This document shows, piece by piece, positions 1 through 5,031 of a stretch of DNA of 12,249 nucleotides. The number at the start of each line of letters is the position of its first letter. Position 1 is the first letter of the stretch. Source of the DNA: Microbacteriaceae bacterium (lineage in GTDB: Bacteria; Actinomycetota; Actinomycetes; Actinomycetales; Microbacteriaceae); contig DMKW01000029.1 of the NCBI GenBank assembly GCA_003454135.1, positions 5,574 through 17,822 on the forward strand, in the 5' to 3' direction. A program made the translations under genes and the position numbers. Below the pieces are notes generated by a model that saw nothing but the letters and a program-made list of their open reading frames with translations, was not told the DNA's origin and ran no database searches.

Positions 1-700
1 CACCAACCCCACCGAGGACGTTCTCGTCCGGAACGAAGACATCGTCGAACCATAGCTCGGCGGTGTCCTGGCCGTGCAGACCGAGCTTTGCCAGCTTGCG
101 ACCGCGGGAGAAACCAGGCATGTCGCGTTCGACGACGAGGAGGCTGAATGCGCGTGATCCGCCCTCCGGGTCTGTACGCACCACCGCGATCACGAGGTCC
201 GATTGAATGCCGTTCGTGATGAAGGTCTTACCGCCGTTGACGATCCATCCGCCGTCGACTTTCGTACCCTTGGTGGCAATGCCCCGTAAATCGCTTCCCG
301 TCCCCGGCTCGGTCATCGCGATCGCCGCGAGCAACTCTCCGCTAGCCAATCCGGGAAGCCAGCGCTTCTTCTGCTCGTCCGTACCAAGTTCCATTACGTA
401 CGGTATGGCGAGATCGTCCTGCAGGCTGAGATTGGACTGCAGGGATGAGGCGTGCACCCGTGTGAGCTCTTCGATGACGACGTTACGGAAACGGAAGTCG
501 CGACCTTGGCCCGCTCCGCCGTACTCCACCGGAGCAAACAGACCGATGATTCCTTGCTTGGCAGCCGCCGTCCATACGTCTCGATCAACGCGCCCTTGGT
601 CCTCCCACCGCTGAATATTGTCGACGACCTCGCGTTTGACGAACTCGCGCACCACCCCGCGGAAGGCCTCATGGTCGTCGTTATAGAGGTGACGTTTCAT
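1..700 (-). CDS. Acyl-CoA dehydrogenase (FadE/ACADL-like), 3' part outside window
   Basis: FAD-dependent acyl-CoA dehydrogenase that introduces the alpha-beta double bond into an acyl-CoA and passes electrons to ETF in the cytoplasm. The window holds the first 233 residues; the C-terminal part with the expected catalytic glutamate is off the left edge. Visible family signatures are the N-terminal helical domain (about 5-120, with PVEYGGAGQG at 57-66), AMTEPGTGSD at 128-137 (FAD/substrate region), ITNG at 161-164 and GLHGQDTAEL at 207-216, the last typical of long-chain-type members. The ATG at 698-700 begins MKRHLYNDDH, the normal start for this group, with AAAGG about 9 nt upstream. It is transcribed apart from the cytochrome gene upstream, behind a palindrome at 753-767 and an IS21 remnant. 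The substrate cannot be read from the sequence; long or branched acyl-CoA is a guess. Confidence 0.93.
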   Translation of the reverse strand, partial: MKRHLYNDDHEAFRGVVREFVKREVVDNIQRWEDQGRVDRDVWTAAAKQGIIGLFAPVEYGGAGQGRDFRFRNVVIEELTRVHASSLQSNLSLQDDLAIPYVMELGTDEQKKRWLPGLASGELLAAIAMTEPGTGSDLRGIATKGTKVDGGWIVNGGKTFITNGIQSDLVIAVVRTDPEGGSRAFSLLVVERDMPGFSRGRKLAKLGLHGQDTAELWFDDVFVPDENVLGGVG

Positions 701-752
701 CGGGGTACACCTTTCGGGCGGGAGGCAATGAGATTGATGTATTTCAGCCTTG

Positions 753-767
753 TAGTATCTGATACTA
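753..767. promoter_or_regulatory. Perfect 7-1-7 palindrome, candidate operator of the acyl-CoA dehydrogenase gene
   Basis: TAGTATC T GATACTA is a perfect inverted repeat lying 53 bp upstream of the acyl-CoA dehydrogenase ATG, where a TetR- or MarR-type repressor would be expected to bind. TAGTAT within it could serve as a -10 element on the minus strand. The right half overlaps the probable target duplication of the adjacent IS21 remnant. A related but differently arranged palindrome lies in front of etfB. The regulator is not identified; the MarR protein encoded at 4310-4861 is the only regulator in the window. Confidence 0.55.
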
Positions 768-995
768 GCAACGCCGGCCCAAAAGTAAATGTGGCCTACA
801 GGGTGCCGACCACGGCCGCTCCGCGGCACTTCGCCGTGTCTTCCGGTCAGTGATCAAAGGCGACCCAGGAGTTCCCGACACGCCAAACATGTTGGGAAGC
901 AAAGCCTTCGGTTTACTCTGCCAGTTGCGAGCCGACCGAGCCTCGGAGGATGCGAACGTCGGTTCGGCAGGACCGGCCCAGGAGGTCGTCGATAC

Positions 996-1136
996 ATAAG
1001 CCGGCGGACCCTCCGAAGCCAACGCCCGCGACACAGTGTCCCGCGCCAGCCCGAGCCGCTTCGCTATCGCCCGAACCGACATGCCCTCACTGACGTGAAG
1101 ATGCCGAACCTCTGCCCAATCCTGCAAGCTAATCAC
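996..1136 (-). pseudogene. istA: IS21-family transposase IstA, N-terminal remnant
   Basis: A GTG-started frame encodes VISLQDWAEVRHLH followed by a helix-turn-helix, SVRAIAKRLGLARDTVSRAL (residues 20-39), and then ASEGPPAY. This is the classic start of actinobacterial IstA transposases, where the HTH binds the terminal repeats. After about residue 47 the IstA resemblance stops. The frame stays open to 765 but continues with low-complexity sequence lacking the DDE integrase core; a full IstA is about 400-500 residues. Only the first tenth survives, joined to unrelated or scrambled sequence, so this is a relic. No IstB ATPase motifs are visible nearby. Confidence 0.75.
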
Positions 1137-1155
1137 CCGCCCAATCGTGTCTGGG

Positions 1156-1201
1156 TGGCCTACTTTCCGAAGAGCGTTCCTGGCCTAGTTTTCGAAGAGC
1201 G
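1156..1201. repeat. Two 21-bp direct repeats at the IS21 end
   Basis: Copies at 1156-1176 and 1181-1201 agree at 19 of 21 positions (core TGGCCTA, then TTTYCGAAGAGCG), with starts 25 bp apart. Multiple spaced subterminal repeats recognised by the IstA HTH are a hallmark of IS21-family ends. They lie directly upstream of the istA remnant, as expected for the left end. Confidence 0.75.
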
Positions 1202-1226
1202 CTGCCACTAAGGAAGCTACCCTCGA

Positions 1227-1330
1227 GCAAGTTGTCGATTCCTTGATTTCGTACTTTCACGAAAACGGGCTCAACGACATGATTTTGGTCGGACAACCAC
1301 GCTCAACTTCCGATTGCGCCGACAACTTGC
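1227..1330. repeat. 11-bp inverted repeat bounding about 82 bp
   Basis: GCAAGTTGTCG at 1227-1237 is perfectly complementary to CGACAACTTGC at 1320-1330. No gene, transposase or clear target duplication is associated with it, although CTCG lies near both outer sides (1222-1225 and 1331-1334). It could be the ends of a tiny non-autonomous element or simply a long-range secondary structure. Apart from this and the two structures further right, I see nothing functional between 1211 and 1531. Confidence 0.45.
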
Positions 1331-1415
1331 CTCGGGGTTCGCGTGACGCCCACCGCATGCGACCGGGACTCAAAGGATGCGGAGAAGCACGTCGCGACGC
1401 CGAACGTAGAGCCGC

Positions 1416-1459
1416 CGGTCGTGGCCTCGTGGACTCGCCAGACGGCGAGGCCACGACCG
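1416..1459. terminator. Strong 14-bp hairpin, possible terminator without a U tract
   Basis: CGGTCGTGGCCTCG (1416-1429) pairs perfectly with 1446-1459 across a 16-nt loop. A competing hairpin, CTCGCC-AGAC-GGCGAG (1434-1449), uses the loop plus part of the right arm. It lies about 100 nt beyond the stop codon of the cytochrome gene, the last gene of the etf unit. A terminator role is therefore plausible, but no T run follows on either strand, so this rests on stem strength and position only. Confidence 0.4.
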
Positions 1460-1531
1460 CGCTGAAGCCACTGTCGACCCTGCCCGCAAAATCAGCCGCA
1501 GGGACGAAGGTTAGGAGCCAACCCAAGCCAG

Positions 1532-1573
1532 GTCAGCGTCAGCGTCCGCGTCCGCGTCCGCGTCAGCGTCCGA
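1532..1573. repeat. Hexanucleotide tandem repeat (GTCMGC), seven units
   Basis: Seven consecutive 6-bp units read GTCAGC, GTCAGC, GTCCGC three times, GTCAGC and GTCCGA. The array includes the stop codon (1563-1565) and last codons of the membrane cytochrome gene. On the minus strand each A-type unit supplies an in-frame TGA, while each C-type unit reads as Arg-Gly. Confidence 0.9.
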
Positions 1574-2489
1574 GCGTGCCCGTCAGCGCTGCCATCTGGC
1601 GAACAAACACCGGACGCGCGGCCATCCACACGCCGACCATGACCAAGACGGACAACGCGAAAATACCAGCGCCCCACCACGTGCCATCGTCCCGGCCGGC
1701 GTACATGTGGTTGAGGTTGCGCAGCGCACCCGTCGCGATGACGAGCGTGACGTGCACGATGACGAATAGCACGAAGTACAGCATTACCGGGAAGTGGATC
1801 TTTCGCGCCACCGTAATCGGGTAGATTCTGCTCGCGCGGGTCCAGTCCTTCGACCACGCTGGCGACATCCGGATGCCCGTGAAGATGGCCAGCGGAGCCG
1901 CGATGAAGACCGTGGTGAAGTAGGCGAGAAGCTGCAGCGCGTTGTAGTTCAGCCACCCATTCTCAACCGGCCACTCGAGGGAGAGGTACTGCAGAGCCGC
2001 CGACAGGGCGTTCGGCATCACGTCCCAACTAACCGGGACTAGGCGCACCCATTGCCCCGTAGAGAACAGCAGAACGAAGAACACGATGCCGTTGAGCACC
2101 CAGAGCGCGTCGAGGGTGAAGTGCAGCCAGACGTGGAGGGCGATGCGTGTTGGGGGGTTCTTTGTCTTGAATGGAGGCGTGTTTCTTCGGGTCCAGAAGG
2201 CGGTGGGTCGCGTGGTCGTGCGGATCTGCCAGCCGGTGCGGATGATCAGCAGCAGGAAGAGCGAGTTGAGGAAGTGCTGCCACCCCACCCAGGCGGGAAA
2301 TCCGACGGGGGTGCCATCGGGCAACTCGGACTCACCGGAATAGGTGGCAAGGAAGGACTGCACCTCCGTCGTCGCACGCAACCCGCGCGCCCCGAGGATG
2401 AGTCCTGCGAGCACAACAAGTGCTATCGCCGCAAGCCAGACGGCCCGAAACCAGCGACTCTGCCGGAGCTCCTGGAAGGGGGTGCTCAC
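1563..2489 (-). CDS. Six-helix cytochrome b561/FdnI-like membrane protein linked to ETF
   Basis: A 308-residue integral membrane protein with six predicted helices at about 14-34, 67-87, 120-143, 183-206, 230-253 and 271-292. Arg/Lys-rich loops (88-115 and 207-230) fall on one side, consistent with a cytoplasmic N-terminus. Histidines H72 (helix 2, outer end), H119/H123 (helix 3, inner end), and H232 and H246 (helix 5, 14 residues apart) are placed as for two stacked b hemes, H72-H246 outer and H123-H232 inner. The 14-residue spacing matches formate dehydrogenase subunit FdnI and relatives. The GTG start overlaps the etfA stop by 4 bp (GTGA), so the two are translationally coupled. Such proteins normally pass electrons between a partner and menaquinone; here the partner is inferred to be ETF. 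No FeS motif is present. The fold family is fairly sure, the partner is not. Confidence 0.85.
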   Translation of the reverse strand: MSTPFQELRQSRWFRAVWLAAIALVVLAGLILGARGLRATTEVQSFLATYSGESELPDGTPVGFPAWVGWQHFLNSLFLLLIIRTGWQIRTTTRPTAFWTRRNTPPFKTKNPPTRIALHVWLHFTLDALWVLNGIVFFVLLFSTGQWVRLVPVSWDVMPNALSAALQYLSLEWPVENGWLNYNALQLLAYFTTVFIAAPLAIFTGIRMSPAWSKDWTRASRIYPITVARKIHFPVMLYFVLFVIVHVTLVIATGALRNLNHMYAGRDDGTWWGAGIFALSVLVMVGVWMAARPVFVRQMAALTGTLGR

Positions 2490-3454
2490 GACTTGCGCGC
2501 CTCGATGGCCTCGATAATCTGCGGAACGACCTCGAACACGTCGCCCACTATGCCGAAGTCGGCGACCTCGAAGATCGGCGCGTCGCCGTCTTTGTTGATG
2601 GCGACGATCGTCTTGGCGGTCTGCATCCCGGCGCGGTGCTGGATGGCACCCGAAATGCCGAGGGCGATATACAGGTTGGGTGACACGGTCGTTCCCGTCT
2701 GGCCCACCTGTGCGGTCTGCGGCACAAAGCCCTCGTCGACAGCGGCGCGCGAAGCCCCAACGGCCGCGCCGAGGGAGTCGGCGAGGCGCTCCACGAGCTC
2801 AAACTTCTCTTTCGACCCTAGACCGCGGCCACCGGACACGACGGTCGAGGCGTCCCGAAGGTCGGGGCGGGGCGAGGTCGACTGCGAGCGGGTCGTCGAG
2901 TCGATGACCCCAGCGTTGCCGCCGACCTCGCACGTGATGTTCTCCACGGTCGCGGTTGCCGACGGCGCCTTCGCGTCGATAGCGCCCGTTCGGACGGTGA
3001 CGATGAGCGGACCGCCCTCCGTGGACGAGGTGACGGTGTACATCCCGCCGAACACCGAGTGCTCGACGATGATAGCGCCGTCGCCGCTGCTGATGCCCAC
3101 CGCATCGGCAGCGACCGGCGCGCCGGTGCGCACGGCCAGACGACCGGCGATGTCGCGGCCATCCACGCTGTTGTCGAGGAGTATCGCGGCGGGCTGCACC
3201 AACGATACGAGGTCGGAGAGAGCGCGCGCCTGAGGCACCCCGAGCGCACTGTCGGAACCGGCGACCTGCGCGACGATGACCTTCTGGGCACCGTAGCCGC
3301 CCAGCTCGCCAACGACAGAGGCATGGGGAGCCTGCTCGGCGACGACTACGGCAACGGGCTCGCCGATGCCAGCCGCGGCGCCTAGCAGAGCCGCGGCTGC
3401 GTCCGGAATGGCACCCGTGGGAGTCGTCTCCACATATACAAGGATTGTCGACAT
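2486..3454 (-). CDS. etfA: Electron transfer flavoprotein alpha subunit
   Basis: Alpha subunit of the soluble ETF heterodimer, which collects electrons from acyl-CoA dehydrogenases on FAD. At 322 residues it has normal family length. The N-terminal domain (1-190) precedes the C-terminal FAD-binding domain, where SGGRG (207-211), ASRAAVDEG (234-242), QVGQTGTTVSPNLY (249-262), GISGAIQHRAG (266-276), AINKD (285-289) and the C-terminal DFGIVGD (299-305) are all present. The ATG at 3454 has an excellent Shine-Dalgarno, AGGAG, that overlaps the etfB stop codon, so translation is coupled to etfB. Its own stop overlaps the GTG start of the membrane cytochrome. Together with etfB it serves the two acyl-CoA dehydrogenases encoded in the window. 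Confidence 0.97.
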   Translation of the reverse strand: MSTILVYVETTPTGAIPDAAAALLGAAAGIGEPVAVVVAEQAPHASVVGELGGYGAQKVIVAQVAGSDSALGVPQARALSDLVSLVQPAAILLDNSVDGRDIAGRLAVRTGAPVAADAVGISSGDGAIIVEHSVFGGMYTVTSSTEGGPLIVTVRTGAIDAKAPSATATVENITCEVGGNAGVIDSTTRSQSTSPRPDLRDASTVVSGGRGLGSKEKFELVERLADSLGAAVGASRAAVDEGFVPQTAQVGQTGTTVSPNLYIALGISGAIQHRAGMQTAKTIVAINKDGDAPIFEVADFGIVGDVFEVVPQIIEAIEARKS

Positions 3455-3463
3455 CTGTGTCTC

Positions 3464-4222
3464 CTAGATCAACCGGCCAGCGACGAGGAAGTCGACTAGC
3501 TGAGTGGCCGCCGTTCCATCGTCGATGATTCGAATGCCGGCATTCCGCGCCGGCCGCTCAGCCACCGTGACGATCACGGAGTGACTCGCATCGACGGGCG
3601 GACCGGCGGTAACTGCATCCACCGGCTTCCTCTTCGCGCCCATGATGCCCTTGAAGGTGGGGAAGCGTGGTTCATTCGCCCGCTCGGTGACTGAAATGAT
3701 GGCCGGCAGGGCTGCGTGCACCGACTGAGTTGCCCCCTCGATGCCGCGCTCACCGCGAACGTCGCTCTCGGTGATCTCGATGGTGTCGAGGTTGCTCAAG
3801 AGAGGCAGGTCGAGGTGCTCGGCCAACATGGCCGGAATGACCCCGCCCCGGCCATCCGTCGACTGGTTACCGGCGATGACTAGATCGAACGACCCCTCGC
3901 GCAGTATGGCGGCGAGGGTGGCCGCCGTACTGACGTAGTCTGCGGCGGTAAGCGCGGAGTCGAGGATGTGCACGGCAGAGTCGGCACCCATCGAGAGGCC
4001 CTTGCGCAGCACCTCGGTAGCCGACGCCGGACCCATCGTGATGACCACGATCTCGGTGGTGTTGTCGGAGTCTTTCACGACAAGCGCGGCCTCGAGCGCC
4101 CGCTCGTTGATCTCGTCGATGACCAGGTCGCTCGAGGCACGGTCGAGCACGCCAGTGGCTGGATCGAGCCGCCTCTCATTCCAGGTGTCGGGAACCTGCT
4201 TCACCAGAACCGCGATCCTCAC
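3464..4222 (-). CDS. etfB: Electron transfer flavoprotein beta subunit
   Basis: Beta subunit of ETF; the family binds AMP structurally and docks to acyl-CoA dehydrogenases. At 252 residues it is of typical length and begins MRIAVLVKQVPDT. The nucleotide-binding stretch AGNQSTDGRGG (117-127) and the family signature running from ERANEPRFPTF to IMGAKRKP (180-200) are clear. The start is GTG with a modest GAGAGAAGAG ribosome site 6 nt upstream. It heads the etfB-etfA-cytochrome unit, with 9 nt to etfA. The 87-bp gap to the MarR gene upstream contains a palindrome and -10-like sequence, so it probably has its own promoter. Confidence 0.97.
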   Translation of the reverse strand: MRIAVLVKQVPDTWNERRLDPATGVLDRASSDLVIDEINERALEAALVVKDSDNTTEIVVITMGPASATEVLRKGLSMGADSAVHILDSALTAADYVSTAATLAAILREGSFDLVIAGNQSTDGRGGVIPAMLAEHLDLPLLSNLDTIEITESDVRGERGIEGATQSVHAALPAIISVTERANEPRFPTFKGIMGAKRKPVDAVTAGPPVDASHSVIVTVAERPARNAGIRIIDDGTAATQLVDFLVAGRLI

Positions 4223-4256
4223 AATGTGCTCTTCTCTCGGAATTGCTTGTAACCCA

Positions 4257-4268
4257 TACTAAATAGTA
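4257..4268. promoter_or_regulatory. Palindrome TACTA-AA-TAGTA in front of etfB
   Basis: TACTAAATAGTA lies 35 bp upstream of the etfB GTG in the only sizeable gap between marR and etfB. Read on the minus strand the area gives TACTATTTAGTAT, so -10-like hexamers (TACTAT, TAGTAT) coincide with the inverted repeat. A bound repressor would block such a promoter. No convincing -35 is visible. It shares ATACTA/TAGTA half sites with the palindrome at 753-767, although the half-site order is reversed, so identity of the regulator is only suggested. Confidence 0.45.
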
Positions 4269-4309
4269 GACGTTCCTATGAAATTCCACCAGCGAGAACG
4301 CTGCGACTA

Positions 4310-4861
4310 CTAAAGCGGAGCGGGCGGGGCGGGCTGAGTGACCGGATCAGCAAAGTCACCGAACGTCTTGCGGAATCGCGCGAGGATCGACAGTAGCGTC
4401 GCCACATCGTCGGTCTCGAAGCCGGTGGCCCCGAAGAACTGGTCATTGAGAAGCACGGTTGCCTCGTCCACCATCGCACGGCCGTGCGCGGTGATCGTCA
4501 CCAGCGTCGCGCGACCATCAGTCGGATGCGGCACCCGCTTGGCGAGGCCCGCCTGCTCCAGCCGGTCGACGGTGTTCGTCACGCTCGTGGGGTGGACCTG
4601 GAGGCGCGCGCTCGCGCTCGCCATCGGAAGGGCCCCATCCCGCGTGAACGCGAGCAGCCGCAGCATCTCGTATCGCGCAAACGAGAGCCCGAGCGGCTTG
4701 AGCTCTGACTCGACGCGGCCGAGAAGGATCTGCTGCACTCGCATGATCGACGTGACTACCGCCATGCCGTCGGCCGACTGTGCCCAGTCGTGATCGACCC
4801 ACTGGCGGCGAGCTTCGGCTATCGGATCCCAGGGCAGCGGGGTCTGTGCAGGCACCGTCAT
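4310..4861 (-). CDS. MarR-family transcriptional regulator
   Basis: A 183-residue winged-helix regulator from the ATG at 4861. The N-terminal dimerisation helices (about 12-60, beginning WDPIAEARRQW) lead into the DNA-binding domain (about 64-125). The recognition helix is around HPTSVTNTVDRLEQAGL (90-106), and the wing RVPHPTDGRATLVTI (109-123) contains the family DGR motif. A proline-rich tail ends the protein. In-frame alternatives are an ATG at 4888 and a GTG at 4909. None has a well-spaced ribosome site (GGGGAAGG touches the chosen ATG), so the start was chosen by protein resemblance. It lies between the valine-type operon and the etf genes; likely targets are the palindromes near etfB and the left acyl-CoA dehydrogenase, and the effector may be an acyl-CoA. 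Both are inference. Confidence 0.9.
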   Translation of the reverse strand: MTVPAQTPLPWDPIAEARRQWVDHDWAQSADGMAVVTSIMRVQQILLGRVESELKPLGLSFARYEMLRLLAFTRDGALPMASASARLQVHPTSVTNTVDRLEQAGLAKRVPHPTDGRATLVTITAHGRAMVDEATVLLNDQFFGATGFETDDVATLLSILARFRKTFGDFADPVTQPAPPAPL

Positions 4862-4916
4862 CCTTCCCCGCGTCAGTATCCCACCCATGGTATCTGGGGT
4901 TTCTCGCACGCTCCGC

Positions 4917-5006
4917 TCAATGCTGGCCGGCCCACAGCATGAGCGCGCCGCGCTGGTGGCCCCCGCACAGTGCAGCGATGCCGGTGCGGGCCCTGCGATG
5001 ATCGCT
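4917..5006 (-). pseudogene. Possible 3' relic of a thiolase gene
   Basis: The gap between the atypical crotonase and marR can be read on the minus strand as RRARTGIAALCGGHQRGALM followed by LWAGQH and a stop at 4917-4919. This resembles the C-terminal end of acetyl-CoA acetyltransferases, where G(I/V)A(A/T)(L/M)C and a Gly-rich GGGQG segment precede the end of the protein. Here the glycine loop reads GGHQRG. There is no room upstream for the rest of a thiolase, since the crotonase ends at 5032. If real, it is a deletion scar from an ancestral operon that ended in a thiolase. The match is by eye over about 25 residues. Confidence 0.3.
4962..4990. repeat. 7-bp inverted repeat between crotonase and marR genes
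   Basis: CCCGCAC (4962-4968) pairs with GTGCGGG (4984-4990) across 15 nt. It lies about 40 nt beyond the stop of the last gene of the upstream operon and could act as a weak terminator or mRNA end, but it has no T run. Confidence 0.3.
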
Positions 5007-5031
5007 AATCAGGCCATGGTGATTGTCCTTG

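Larger units (their letters stand above)
768..1206 (-). mobile_element. Internally deleted IS21-family insertion element
   Basis: About 440 bp with ends resembling an IS21-family element. The plus-strand end GCAACGCCGGCCCAAAAGTA (768-787) matches the inverted opposite end GCAGCGCTCTTCGAAAACTA (1205-1186, minus strand) at 13 of 20 positions. Two 21-bp subterminal direct repeats lie at 1156-1201, as is usual for IS21 ends. The N-terminus of an IstA transposase begins just inside this end at 1136. The rest of istA and all recognisable istB are missing, so the copy cannot move by itself. ACTA occurs on both sides (764-767 and 1207-1210), consistent with a 4-bp target duplication if the element is 768-1206. 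The exact ends are inferred. Confidence 0.6.

Noticed and set aside
1..700. Foreign codon usage in the left acyl-CoA dehydrogenase as a sign of recent transfer
   Set aside because: A hand count of the first 60 codons gives 18 ending in A or T, against 16 of 60 in mmsB, so there is no meaningful difference despite one TTA codon.
765..995. Continuation of the istA frame as a functional small protein
   Set aside because: After residue 47 it loses IstA resemblance and becomes low-complexity Arg/Ser/Pro sequence running into the element's other end.
1243..1824. Plus-strand open frame across the hairpin, hexamer array and cytochrome end
   Set aside because: Low-complexity Arg/Pro-rich translation that runs through the repeat array and antisense to a well-supported gene; no family resemblance.
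2052..3233. Long plus-strand open frame opposite etfA and the cytochrome gene
   Set aside because: Shadow of high-GC coding sequence on the other strand; no recognisable domain, while the minus-strand proteins are clear. The same holds for 6017-6892 and 10231-11091.
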